Positions 1 through 10,775 of a DNA stretch of 64,000 nucleotides are shown piece by piece (position 1 is the first letter of the stretch; each line of letters opens with the position of its first letter). The notes beneath the pieces are model-generated. The model was not told where the DNA came from and ran no database searches. It was given only the letters and a program-made list of their open reading frames with translations. A program made the translations under genes and the position numbers. The stretch covers positions 1 to 64,000 of the forward strand of contig CALZFC010000305.1 of the NCBI GenBank assembly GCA_945643635.1, given 5' to 3'. Source of the stretch: Allodiplogaster sudhausi (lineage: Eukaryota; Nematoda; Chromadorea; Rhabditida; Diplogasteridae).

Positions 1-455
1 AACCTTTGAGTGCCTGCTTGGAAAAGTAGCTGTACACTATTTCTGTTAGAGAAGTCAGACGAAGTAGGCTGTCAACATGGCAGCTAGTGTGAATAACCGC
101 AAGAACATTGGCATATATACCAAATTGTCACAGCAAATTATTAAGAGAGTGCTTATTATAAGTTATCTACTTGAAGCAGAGTAGAATGGAAATTCAGTTG
201 CTGAACCGCCTTTACATTTCTGTATACGTTAGTTAACTTAAAGTGGGTAACCCCTGTATGTATGTAAGTCATCTTTGAGAGTTCGATGCAGTATAGGAAA
301 CTAAAATTTAAAATGTTCTTTTTTATTTTAGATTTCCTTTCCTTTTTCTTTGTTGCAATTATGTATGTGCCCAATTTTCACTGCCCATTTATTTGGTGGG
401 AGAGGAGACGAGGAGAGGAGGGGAGAGCGGGCAATGGAGGGAAGAAGGATGGGGC

Positions 456-1923
456 TTATTTCGGGGCGAAGTAGGCGGAGGTAGTGCCATGGGCGCCGCC
501 GCCGCCGCCGCTGCCGACGGCGAAGTAGGCGGACTGGCCGGGGATTGCCTTTACCCCCCTCCGCCGCCGCCCCTCCGCTCGCGCCGCCCCCTCCACCGAC
601 GCCGAAGTACGCGGACTGCGCGCCGCCGCCGCCGCCTGGAGAATAAAGAATACATAAAGTGGTGTTGACGATGGAATGACGCACCACCGCCAACGCCGAA
701 GTAGGCAAGACGTGGCTCCGCCTCCGCCGCCGCCGCCGGAGGGAGCGGGAGGGGGAGGAGCAATCCGCCGCCAGCGCCACCCACCGCGGTCATCGTGGAC
801 GCTCTTCCACCGAACGGCGCGCCGCCCACAGCCGTCATCGTCGAGGCTCCTCAAGGAAAATGAGCTCATATCGCACGAACCCATACGCATATCAAAAATT
901 GCGACAAATTTGTCAAGATCTGACCCTTGGGGGCTCCGCCGATAGCGGTCGTGGTCGAAGCACCGCCTCCCATGGGAGCTCCGCCACCGCAGTCATGGTG
1001 GAAGCTCCGCCTCCCATGGGGGCTCCGCCCACTGCCGTCATGGTGGAAGCCCCGCCTCCCATGGGAGCTCCGCCCACCGCAGTCATGGTGGAAGCTCCGC
1101 CTCCCATGGGGCTCCGCCCACTGCCGTCATGGTGGAAGCCCCGCCCCCCATGGGAGCACCGCCCACCGCAGTCATTGTAGAAGCACCTGAAATGATTTTT
1201 AATCATTTTGCCCTATTTACTCGTAAGCGGTGGTCGGAATGAATTTCCTAATCAACTTGCCCCTGGGCGCTCCGCCGATGGCCGTCATGGTGGAAGCGCC
1301 GCCGCCGAGAGGAGCGCCGCCAACGGCAGTCATGGTCGAGGAGCCGCCGCCAAGGGGAGCGCCTCCAATTGCGGTCATCGTGGAGGCTGGAACCAAGGAC
1401 TTATTGCCATGTGTAATTCATGCGTTCTTTTTATTTTAATGACTATTATTTTTTCCAAATTATTTGCAATCCAACCTCCACCGCCGCCTCCAATCGGCGC
1501 GCCACCCAGAGCCGTCATGGTGGAGGCTCCGCCGCCGCCGTACGCCGGAGGGGAGGCGCCAAAGCAGCTCCGCCAACGGCCGGAGACCCGCCGACCGCAA
1601 AGTACGCGGACTGGGCGCCGCCACCGCCGCCGCCGCCAACTCCGAAGTAGCAAGATGCTCCTGGAATAAATCAAAATTGAGTGAGAGATCAACTAGGTGG
1701 GAGATTCTTTTTAAAATGGAGAACTGAGGAGGCGTTTTTTGGTTTGAATAGAGATGGATAGGGCCATGGGACTCTGGGTTTCAAACAAACCAGGAGCTGC
1801 GCCGCCTCCGCATCCACCGCCGCCGAGCGGCTTGTTCCCTCCAGCAACAGGGGTCGGAGAGAAGTACGCCGACGCTTGTCCTCCGCCGCCGCTCGCGCCC
1901 GCGCCAAAGTAGACTGATGACAT
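456..1923 (-). CDS. ssq: SSQ-like glycine-rich sperm protein, copy A, frame broken by indels
   Basis: This is the same six-exon gene as at 39582-41052, but several one- or two-base indels disrupt the frame. Near 564-590 extra C bases interrupt the last exon; near 758 an A is missing; near 987 a C is missing in the repeat exon; near 1110 a G is missing; near 1550 a G is missing in exon 2. One repeat block is also altered. The start, SSVYFGAG, is intact at 1923. The clustering of indels near base 1 makes sequence error at a contig end more likely than true decay, though either is possible. Confidence 0.7.
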
Positions 1924-2632
1924 CGTTGAGGTGGAAGAGTGTTCAGATGTTCGGAGATATCGCCGAAGAAGGAGAATAAGATGACTCTTCATTCAATTCC
2001 AGCCCTTTTATATGCCCTAGCTTGCCCGTTTTTTGCAGTTTGCGGGCAGACCTTTCAGGACTGCAAGTATTTTTGAATTTGCAGAACTTGGTTTTTTTGC
2101 ATGTAATTGTTGATTACCACGTTTCTGCACTCAAATATTGCACTTTTTTCAAGCAATTTTACAAAATTCTCGGGATGTTTACAAGATGAAAGCAGGAATT
2201 TTCAAAAATAGTGCATATGAAAAATTGTGCTCTCACAACCAGAGTTAGGAACGAGCAAATTTAATTTTCTTATTTTGTTCATATTTCGTCACTTTGCACT
2301 TTAAAGACATTTTGGAGTCCTTTAAAAAGTGAAAGCACTGAATTATGAAAGAGCAAACTGTAAGTTCATGACTTGAAGGCTTCCTCCCAATTGCTCATTT
2401 CCACCTTCGCACCCCTTAGCGCGTGGCTGGGCGGGTTCTTTCTCTTCCTGCCAACGACGATTCTGCTCATTTCCCATCGTCGAAAAGTCGCTTGTTTTGC
2501 CGGCTACTTGTTCAATACATAGTAACTTTTAAACGTACAAATCGTCCATCAATATATTTCCTTTCAAAATAGAGAATTGAGAAATAAAGGTTACAATTAA
2601 TTATCTGTTTTTGAATGTTCCTTCTGGCAGAA
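1924..2632. promoter_or_regulatory. Divergent intergenic region between SSQ-like and SAM-like genes
   Basis: About 700 bp separates the minus-strand SSQ-like start from the plus-strand SAM-like start, so it should hold both promoters. A CTTTTATATG block at 2006-2015 lies ~85 bp upstream of the SSQ-like start on its strand and could act in promoter function. The motif ttctggcag ends two bases before the SAM-like ATG and looks like a trans-splice acceptor. I see no other coding signal. The copy B equivalent is 41053-41761. Confidence 0.35.
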
Positions 2633-3806
2633 ATGGCGCAGTTGCTGCTCGGAGCCTTCCTGGTCGGCGCGGCTGCTGGAGCCATCGGAGTCTACTGGCA
2701 ATATGCCAAGAATGGTCAGCAGGGAATGAGAAACGAATGAAAGAAGTCATCCAACTTATCGTCAATGAAATTATAGATTATTGAATACTCTAAACGGATG
2801 ACAAAAACCATTTTCAGACTTTTTACATTTACATACATATATCATAATCTATTAATTCAGATGAAGCAAAGAAAAGAATGGCTCTCGATGCGAAAGGAAA
2901 CAGCCAAGGAACGAGGTTGCGTCTGTTGAAACTGCTGCCTCCTATCTCTCTATCCTCCTCTCTCACTCCCTTCTCTCTCTCTCCCTTTTTTCTCTCTACT
3001 CTTTTCTCTCTTCAGTGCCGAATCTCTCCCCCCTGTCCACACTCGCCGCAAGCGTCGTCTGATTGTGCCGCCCCTCCTTGCGCCCTTTTCTACTGCTCTG
3101 CCAAGAAGAAGAGCCGGTTCGTGAAAATTGATTAGAACAACAAAATATGTCAAAATTATTAAAATGGAAAAGAAATATAAATATGAAATTTGAAGGATTT
3201 TGCTAAGACGCCGGCGCCGTCCGGCCAAGCTGGCCGCCGCCAGACAAAGTCGTACTCTCTCGAAGCCGTGAATCCGGACGTCGTCAAAGCTGTCTGCAAC
3301 CGCTCCAGGGCCCCCGCACCGTACGCCCTATTTCTCCCTCTGAAATTCAAAGTGAAATTCAAAAGCCAATTCCCTTCGAGGTTCGCGCCGTCGACTGTTG
3401 CGGAAGAGGCTGAACTGGAGATGATGGGCAGGTTGCCTGACTCCTCCCTGTCGGCCATTGAGACGGCGAGCCAGCTCAACAACGCTGTCACCCCGGCTCT
3501 TTTCGCCTCTTCCTCCCTCATTTCCACTGGCGACAAAATGTTAGAACCACTTTCCTCTACGCCATTAGTGTTCTTATGGAGGGTTCTAAGGGCCTTCTAA
3601 CGGCAAACAAGAAATTTAAAGTTGAAAAACCCCTTCGAATCCAGTAATACAAGAATTGAGTTTTATTTTATTTTAGCTATTTTAGTGACGAGGACCTCGA
3701 CACGGCGTGCGGCATTCCTCCGAGGTCTCGCCTCTTTTTGTTGGAAGTCATATTTATGGACAATCTCAAAGAAACCGAAATGAATGAACTTCTTGATGTC
3801 GAATGA
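2633..3806 (+). CDS. Membrane-anchored SAM-like protein, copy A (1-nt shift in exon 3)
   Basis: Exons 2633-2714, 2861-2915, 3016-3120, 3196-3320, 3381-3539 and 3677-3806 match the copy B gene, which reads through as 218 residues. In copy A one C is missing from the run near 3111 (ctgccaag instead of ctgcccaag), putting everything after exon 3 out of frame. Because the later exons are otherwise unchanged, I suspect a base-calling error rather than an inactivating mutation. For domains see the copy B entry. Confidence 0.55.
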
Positions 3807-4212
3807 TTCAGGGCGGATAAAGTGCACTAGCCACTTGGCTCTCTTACCGTCTGTCGGCCCTCGCTGCCCTCTTCACTCCGCCCTCACCCTCTCCTCTCCA
3901 CTCTTTCTTTCTAAATAAAAAAAGGTTTTTGAAAATGTTGTTTCATCATTTTCGATAAAATGTTCCTTGTAAGCTTCATTTTAAGATGTGAGCAGGTTTT
4001 TTTCAAGAAACCTATGACAGTGACATTGAGCGTAATAGTTTTTTTTTCTTGGCGATAAGAAGACATGTATGTACAATACAATTCCGAATTAGAAACATGA
4101 TTCGTACTCATGTACAAACAAATTTGTACCGCATAGTTCGGTCGTGCAGGTGCTACGGTACAAGGAAGAAAGCAGACGGTACAAGGAAGAAAAAACAGCG
4201 TAAAATTTAGAG

Positions 4213-4243
<31 letters not shown>

Positions 4244-4384
4244 CAAACAACAGCTGAATGTGAGATATGATGCTGGCGAAAGCAGCAAATCAAGGCATGG
4301 AAAAGACTCATATGAAAAGTAGACTGACTAAGATAATATGGAGCTGATAAGAAAAAAGAAACTTAATAGATCCAAAACATCAAT
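3807..4384. other. Intergenic, GA microsatellite
   Basis: No convincing coding exon. A (GA)n tract lies at 4218-4242, and is longer in copy B. Two near-identical ACGGTACAAGGAAGAA words repeat at 4154-4189. The copy B counterpart is 42937-43518. Confidence 0.5.
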
Positions 4385-4500
4385 TCAAGAGGTCTTGATT
4401 AGAGAGCGCGATGAGTATCCGTTGACGATTCCGAGCAGAATGACACCGGAGATGTAGCCAATGTTGTGAAGGCATGAGATCGAACGTTTATACTTCGGTG
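4385..4500 (-). CDS. Possible terminal exon of a small membrane protein
   Basis: After an acceptor cgcccag, the minus strand reads APKYKRSISC and then a hydrophobic stretch (YISGVILLGIVNGYSS) before SLIKTS-stop. Codon choice in this stretch looks coding. Possible upstream pieces lie at 5030-5300 on the same strand, ending in LHQQKHSLMSL before a gtgag donor, but I could not join them with confidence, and the 4711-4846 hairpin lies between. Not assigned to a family. Confidence 0.3.
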
Positions 4501-4710
4501 CTGGGCGTATAACTAATGTTTTTGTGTAAAATGTCAAATTGGTTTGCCGATTGTCAGTAAGAAGAAATTGAAAAAGCATTGGTAAAAAAATATTGGTCAA
4601 AAAGGTACCGTAAGCCGAGTGAATATTACGATAAATGTGGTGAAAATTGTAGTCGGTGGACAATTAAATTTTGCTATTTGCCGAATTTGTAGCAGCGTTA
4701 CTATTACGTT

Positions 4711-4846
4711 TGCGCATAGGGACATTTGCGCACAGTTCAGCACCAGTAGGTTGCCGAAAGGTTTAGGTGCAGGGCGGATATTTCAATTTTGTTAGTAGCA
4801 CGGCCACCTACTGGCGCTGAACTGTGGTCCAATGTCCCTATGCGCA
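4711..4846. repeat. Imperfect 41-bp inverted repeat (hairpin or small MITE)
   Basis: The left arm 4711-4751 starts tgcgcatagggacatt and the right arm 4806-4846 is its reverse complement with about four mismatches; the loop is 54 bp. Single-stranded DNA or RNA from here could form a long stem. Further related tgcgcaaatgtcac words lie just downstream (4875-4890), which suggests a decayed terminal-inverted-repeat element. Confidence 0.7.
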
Positions 4847-5470
4847 TACGTCATTGTGCTCAAATGTCATTTGAAGTGCCCGCATGCGCAAATGTCACTG
4901 AATCAAAGAAACGGCGACATGGCTACACACATTTTGTGTGGACTATTGAGAATGTTGTTTGGAGAAGTAGACTTTTATTTTAAACTTCATATTGTGCCGC
5001 TTTAAACGAAGCAAGAAAAATAGCGGTCTCACCGAGAGACATCAATGAATGTTTCTGTTGGTGCAGCATGATTTGTCCATCTGCTTTGGCAATTAGAGAG
5101 AGAGAGAGAGGGAGTGAGGCATGAAATGAGACGTAGAGAAACAGAAGGTTGCGGCCATTGAAGAGAGTTGGTACAGCGTAGCCTGATGTTATTCTAACTA
5201 CTACGAATACATCTTTGATGATTGAGATTGGGCTTGAACACTGATTCTGACAAAGAATGAAACAACAAACGTATCGAGGCTGGATCGAGGCTGACAAGGA
5301 GACGGCAGCTATAATGGCCGATATCTCGGTATATATACAACCCGGCCGGAGCATGAGAACAAGCTTTCTCTAGCATGCGATTTGGTCTTTGGAATATCAC
5401 CATTTAACTTTTTAATAATTAATTCTACAGTATTATTTTTTTCATTTAGCCGAAGAAATCAGAAATCAGC

Positions 5471-5853
5471 ATGCACAGCCTGGTAGTTCTCTGCGTTCTC
5501 CTCTCCTCCGCTTCTCTCGACGCCTTCAACTTCGAGAGAGGAAGCAGAGGAACGGCCTCGGCGACTTCTTCGGCGAGGGAAAGGACCTCAAGGACCTCAT
5601 CGAGGATGAAAAGAAGCTCCGCGACCTTTTTGGAGACAGAAAGGACCTCCGTGACCTCTTTGCTGCCTTGTTTGGCGGAAGATTCGGAAAGGGCAAGGCA
5701 AGGCAATTTTGAAACCAACATTGTAGTCTACATACTACATATGTATGTAAATAACTATGTATTCGAACGTTGACTACAAAAACACTTTAATAATTTAATC
5801 AGGGTCATGGTCATGCCCGCCGCTCCACGTCTCCTCCCCCTTCTCGCTTCTGA
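5471..5853 (+). CDS. Secreted charged peptide precursor, apparent frame break
   Basis: The ATG at 5471 opens a signal-peptide-like start (MHSLVVLCVLLSSASLDAF). The following ~50 codons make most sense in a different frame (+2), reading GLGDFFGEGKDLKDL then three DLRDLF-like units and ALFGGRFGKGK. From there a GC donor (CAAG|GCAAGG, 5697/5698) joins in frame to 5803-5853 (GHGHARRSTS, stop). A one- or two-base indel near the GAGAGAGG run (5534-5541) would join the signal peptide to the repeats; both copies share the break. It may be a pseudogene, or the real start may be an upstream exon entering at 5452. GGRFGK resembles an amidation site, but that is only suggestive. Confidence 0.45.
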
Positions 5854-6068
5854 GCCATGCCCTGTCGTTCCTCGGTGCCCCTAGGTGACTCCTCGCTCCT
5901 TCCGGTCACTGGCCTCCCGACCGACCTCCCGCCCTTCACCGGTTTCTCCCCCGACTACTGGACCGGCTGATCTGCCATCGAGTCCAGCCTCCTCAGGCTA
6001 GGAACAACTCTTGACTAACTAAGCAATATTGGGAGAGCTTTAAGTAGTGGATAGTGGCTGTTCAATTT

Positions 6069-6464
6069 ATGATAATTGTGTCTGCTTCAGCTTGTGCTGC
6101 ACCTGGCAACGCGAGCCAGTGTACTGAGCAGGATGTCTCTGATGGAGTCTGCTCTAAGCCTCAGGTCATACTTGGTTTTGTCGTAAGATCTATTTGTCGT
6201 CTTCTTCAAATATCACAAGTGTTCGAGGAACTAAACACAGAATAAGTTCTCTTCTGCTCATCTCAGAAAGTGTTCAAATAAGAAACTTTACATTGTAAGG
6301 TAACCCCGTCGTCGATCGCCTGCCCCTTCCACCGCTAGCTCTTCGTGGACAATCAGTAGGCGCGTGGCACTGTCACCTGTGTCAACGGTGTCTGGACCGG
6401 CGTGGACGGCGCCGCCTTCTCATCCACGCCCACCGCATACTGTAAACGAGTCCCGAGGCGATAA
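6069..6464 (+). CDS. Small secreted cysteine-rich protein
   Basis: Two exons (6069-6164, 6360-6464) join in phase. The N-terminus is short and hydrophobic (MIIVSASACAAP), then CTEQDVSDGVC; after the intron comes GTVTCVNGVWTGVDG and a final TAYCKRVPRR. The even cysteines and TCVNGVWTG block resemble the small extracellular cysteine-rich modules common in nematodes, but I cannot name a family. The first exon may be incomplete, because the signal peptide is short and an acceptor-like cttcag lies at 6085-6090. The intron sequence includes ctcatctcag, so a further small exon is possible. Confidence 0.45.
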
Positions 6465-6548
6465 ATACTAGTGAGATGACGTGTGCTTTTAATAAAGAAA
6501 TAATCATTGCTGTGAAAGTGACATGAAAGGTGGGCAGCGTTCAGAGAC

Positions 6549-6586
<38 letters not shown>

Positions 6587-7159
6587 GAGAGATAGAGAAT
6601 GCAGGGAGAGCGAGGGAAAGTGAGAAAGAAGGGAGGGAGAGAGGGCGAAGAAGGAGGGAAAAATACGAGGATGAGTTTTAGAATGAAATATTGCGCAAAT
6701 TTGGCTTTGCAACCTCGAATTCTGTCAATGATACAAGCTTCGTGCTGTTCAACCAAATACGAGATACCTCTGGATCACCATTTCCTCTATCCTTCACCTT
6801 CACATTATCAATTTTCCCCTCCCTTTAACTCACACCCTCTCAATCCCTCTCTTTTCCTCTTCTCTCTTTCCCTTCTCTGTCTCTCTCTCTCTCTATCTCT
6901 CTCTGTCTCCGACCGCTGTACATCTTCGACGACGAAAAAGAAGATAAGCCAATAAAACCTGCAAAATCTCCTTAGGATAAAAAACTTTGAAAACCCCAAA
7001 TAGGGATATACATACATATTTCAAATTAAAAGAATAATTCTGACAAATCAGCTCGGTCTATGCGCTGAAATGACAAATATTGAGTCTGTGGATGGGAAAG
7101 AGGGTGGGGGTCACTGCAACTTGAATCCACCATGAAGAAAAGGACGGAGTGCTTGCCAT
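6465..7159. other. Intergenic with GA and CT microsatellites
   Basis: A purine tract at 6549-6660 and a CT tract at 6858-6905 dominate. Long serine/leucine or arginine/glutamate reading frames here are translations of these tracts. The GA tract differs between the copies in length and in a few interruptions. Copy B: 45597-46294. Confidence 0.6.
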
Positions 7160-7667
7160 TCAGAATCCCCATCCGCGGCCTGCGAATCCCCTCATTCCGC
7201 CACTCGGTAGCAGCTTCGGGGAGACACATAGTTTCCGCCGCGGTTCGACTCGCCAACCGTTCGTTCAGCACCTACATATATTATCCATTTTATTAATAAA
7301 ACACAATTCTAACAATTATTTTAATAATTGGATTATGATTTTTATTTGGCTTTAATTATTCTCATTTCATTGTTTTACGATTATTTCTAAAGCACTCTCA
7401 CCGACCGGCCTATAGTTTCATAGTCGGGGCGGAAGACGACTTCGCGAACATTCATGCGCGCAAGCTCCTGAAATGGCTAGAGCTATTTGAAAACACAGCA
7501 ATAGACAGCACTAAAATAACAGAAATGACCACCAGCAATGGCGGAGTGACGAGGAGAAGCCGTGAGACGGGAGGCAGAGCAAGATTGATAGCCAGTGAGG
7601 GCGGGCGGATGATAAGTGATACAAATTGACAAGGGATTATTAGTGTTATATTTGTGATCCATCGCAA
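7160..7667 (-). CDS. Uncertain small gene, two or three exons, copy A
   Basis: A clear internal exon at 7402-7467 reads MNVREVVFRPDYETIGRS between a ttcag acceptor and a gtgag donor. The downstream exon begins after 7275 and, in copy B, can read SNRGGNYVSPPKLL then GGMRGFAGRGWGF-stop. In copy A one G is missing near 7217, which shifts this frame. The first exon would lie in 7470-7667 but its start is not certain. The product is not recognised. Confidence 0.35.
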
Positions 7668-8139
7668 AAAGAAACGCTAAGTCTAAATTACCGTCTTTTG
7701 TTAAGGGGGGCTAACACAGAAACCAAGCAATTTGTTCTTGAAAGGGAGGTGCAATTTCACTGTCTAGAATCTATTCGCCGACTTATCATTTGTCTTTCCT
7801 TCTGCAGCTCCTTGCGATTGTAATCGGATCTTGCGAAACTTGATAGATGTAGCTCACATTTCGCAATCTATTAAAATAATGGAGTTCATTCTTCTTTATA
7901 AATCTTTCTTTTACTGTCTCGCCATCTCTTATACGTGCAAATGGAAGGGACCAGTCAAGCCGTGAAGTGCCGTCTGATTGAGGAGTCCAGGGAAAACCCT
8001 GGATACTTTTTTGCATAGGTTTAAGTAAATGATATTTGTAATGGATACTTCATGACGCTATACAAAGATATCAAACAAACATTTTATACGAGAAATAAAG
8101 ACATGAGGGGAGAAGGGATAGGAAGACTGGGCAGGGACT
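7668..8139. other. Intergenic, no firm gene
   Basis: A minus-strand frame at 7786-8016 (for example IQGFPWTPQSDGTSRLDW) stays open for about 75 codons, but I found no convincing start or splice partner. The 3' end of the low-complexity gene begins at 8140. Copy B: 46806-47277. Confidence 0.4.
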
Positions 8140-9972
8140 TTAGTAGTTGGCCTTGGAGGCACGACGAGCAGTGCGGAGCTCCTCGTTGTGGTACTCGGAA
8201 GGCTTGTCGACATTCTGGCGGAGATTGACCGTTCCCGTCTTGAGGGCGGCAATGGCGCGGCTGAGGGACTCGCTGGAGGCTTCTGGAAAGTGGCTAGATT
8301 GAGGGTTTCAAGGAGTCGGGGACTGACTGGGAGCAGCCTTGGCCGAGGCACCGCGAGTCTGGCGAGCAGACTTCTGGCTCTTCGTAGAATTCAAGGAGCG
8401 CGCCGTCTTCGCGGAGCGGCCACTCGCAGGGGACTTGGCGCCTGAATTCCCGTCAGAACTTTTCCACTCAGGAGCCACGGAAGTTCAGAAAGCTCACGTT
8501 GGTTACGATAGGCAAGGAGCGGAGCATCGAAGGCGTAGGTGGTGTCATCCTGCATTCCGCAGTAGACGGAGACAGCCGGCGCCTAAATATCAAAGAAGTT
8601 CTTTGGAGAATTCCAGAAAATAATTGGTTGATTCGAACCGCGCGGCCGCTGGACGCAGGGGCCGCGAAGCTGGCAGGGGCCGCGTAGCTGGCAGGGGCCG
8701 CGAAGCTAGCAGGGGCCGCGTAGCTGGCCTGTGTCAGCCGCTGGATTCTCTGATGCTGGTTGTGATGGCCGTGGCCAGTCCCAGATTGCGAATTCTGTCC
8801 GCGACCTCCCTGCCCAAGATTGTTCTCCTGCTGATTCGCCTGCTCCGCGTAAGTCGACTGCTGCTTCTGCTTGTTCTGCGCGGAAGGCGCGTACATCGAA
8901 GGGATCTGCAGTGGAATTAGAATTAGATCGATCAACAGATTTTGATATCACTGAAGGCGTGTCGGCTGGCGGGGACCTGCGTGTTGTTGTTGTAGATCTG
9001 CTGAGAATAGGAGATCACAGGGGGAGGCTGCTGAGAACGAGCGCCAACCTGAAAAGAGAAATGGAGAGAGGAGGGAGAAGCGGATGAGAGAATGAGAAAG
9101 AGAGAAAAAGATTTAGGAATGAGGAAAAGAGGAAGAGAAGCGAGATTGGGGTGAGAAGAACGGAAAGCGAACCCAAGCATTGTTCTTCGAGGTACCTGAC
9201 TGTGCAGGGGCAAGGCGCTCTGGAAAGGAAACCAAATTAATCCGAACAGCTATTTGTAAATATGTCGTAATTCTCACGGCCAGAGCGAACTCCGGCAGCA
9301 CGGGGAGCCTGAGGGGCATAAGAAGAGATCTTCTGCTGGTAGGTCGGCGGCAGGGAATCCATTGCGTAGATCGAAGGCTTAGCGCCCTCAAATTATTTAC
9401 AGTGTACTTTGTTCTGAAAATAAGAGTTTTCCACCTGGGAATGGTTCTGCGGAGAGGCCTGAGTGAGTCAGCATTGTAGAATGCCGGCTGTTACTGTTCA
9501 TTCTAAAAAGTACATTTCTAAAGTGCTACTTTCATTCTTTTTCGAGGATCTTGTGAAACTGACGCGGCTCTCGAAGAGGTTCGGCAGATCACGGATTTCG
9601 ACCTGAGAGTCGACGCTCAAATCGTGCTTGTTCTTGGTGATCGCCTGGTAGAAAGAGTTCGAGGCCGGCTGGGGAGGGGCGGAGCCGTGCATCAACTGCA
9701 AATCTTTCCTATTTAAAATCAAATTACCATTTTCTATATTTCTTACAAATATAATTGTAATTCTTCTAAAGACCTGACGAGAGAATACGATTCTCTGCCT
9801 CCCCACTCTTTCTCTTCGCCCTTTTCTCTCTCTCTCTTTCTGTCTCTTTCTTCTCGCGCTCTCTCTCTCTCTCTCTCACATCCAGATATAGAGATCCAAG
9901 ATTCAGATAATGTAATAAAGCTTTCATGACTTGGTTGACTGTGGCGAGTTGATAACAATCTTTATTCATCAT
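8140..9972 (-). CDS. Ser/Ala/Gln-rich low-complexity protein with 24-nt microexons
   Basis: Ten exons close in one frame to 349 residues: 9972-9880, 9695-9564, 9458-9435, 9386-9291, 9219-9196, 9048-8977, 8905-8639, 8582-8498, 8441-8328, 8282-8140. Start is ATGATG at 9972 (MMNKDCYQLATVNQVMKALL). Two exons are exactly 24 nt and each ends HSQ (ASPQNHSQ, SALPLHSQ). Then come a Gln-rich section, ASYAAPASFAAPASYAAP repeats, VSVYCGMQDDTTYAFDAPLL, a basic Ser/Lys-rich block, and a more ordered tail (IAALKTGTVNLRQNVDKP). Introns of 45 and 56 bp remove what would otherwise be an in-frame stop and a frameshift. Donors GGA|GTTCGC and GCG|GTTCGA are weak but needed for phase. I recognise no domain; it is probably disordered, with no signal peptide. 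Confidence 0.6.
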
Positions 9973-10128
9973 TGATCTACGAGTACTACACACGTTTCCC
10001 ACATCCCAGGAGGTTCAGGCTAACACCAGAAATGCAAGGGGTCACGAGGGAGAATATAAAAATAGTATGCTTGTATTTTTTGACAGTCTTCTTCGTTAGT
10101 CGTCGTCTTTCTTGGCGAGCGCGAGATC

Positions 10129-10775
10129 ATGTAAAATTATGTACTACATACTTAAAATCATTCCAATTGAAGAGGGATTGTATGCAATTGTCATTTCCGT
10201 CGCTATCCAATTTTCCTATCAAAGAAGACTCTTCTTTTGGAAATGGACAAGAATGGCTGAATTTTTTTTCAACACCTGTCTCCGTATACAGAAATTTGTA
10301 CGCGACCTCGAGTAGTACCTCTTCCACGTTTTCTCTCCGTCTTTTCCCCTTTCTTCCCTCTCCTTCTTACTTCTTATATATTCACGAATACATAAATACT
10401 TCCAATTTTTTGAGCATTTCATGCATGCGCATGCATGCATGAGCGCCATAAATAGTGAATAGAGAAAAACCTTATGGCGATCCCTAACCCAAAGTTACAC
10501 TTCGCACCTGTCTTCCACATAATGGCCGCGATATAAAAAAGTGTGAGAAATTAAAGTTGAACAAGGTTTAATTATAATTCATACTGCTGAATATTAGCAA
10601 AAGACTACATAGAAATTATCATTCTTCATTGCTACCAACAGGTTTTCCCCTTAACAACTTGCCTGCTTTATCGCCCAGGGACAATATCTTTTTCAATGCT
10701 TTATAGAACAGGGAGAAGATTTTTATGTGCGCTTTGTCGAACTCTGGATACTCACGATCTATACATACATACATA
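10129..10775 (+). repeat. Lectin-gene 3' flank family, left part, interrupted by the inverted-repeat element
   Basis: This block (starting near gtaaaattatgtactac) is related to sequence downstream of the lectin genes at 20341-20850, 23884-24340 and 36166-36800. It contains the shared words aatttgtacgcgacct and ctttgtcgaactctggatac. The block continues at 13954-14075 beyond the inserted element. No lectin exon remains here. Copy B: 49267-49913. Confidence 0.75.

Noticed and set aside
456..1923. Treating the copy A SSQ-like gene as a true pseudogene
   Set aside because: The indels are confined to the first part of the window and fall in homopolymers; sequence error is at least as likely, so I kept it as a damaged gene copy.
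7230..7260. A second tRNA B box at ggttcgactcg
   Set aside because: It lacks the CC that closes the B box and has no T-arm pairing; it lies in a coding-like exon.
8328..8582. An in-frame stop and a frameshift in the low-complexity gene, suggesting a pseudogene
   Set aside because: Introns at 8283-8327 and 8442-8497 with proper GT/AG ends and matching phases remove both.
9766..10002. An apparent MGNVCS N-myristoylation start for the low-complexity protein
   Set aside because: The codon at 10002-10000 is GTG, not ATG. The first ATG in frame is at 9972, giving MMNKDCYQ.
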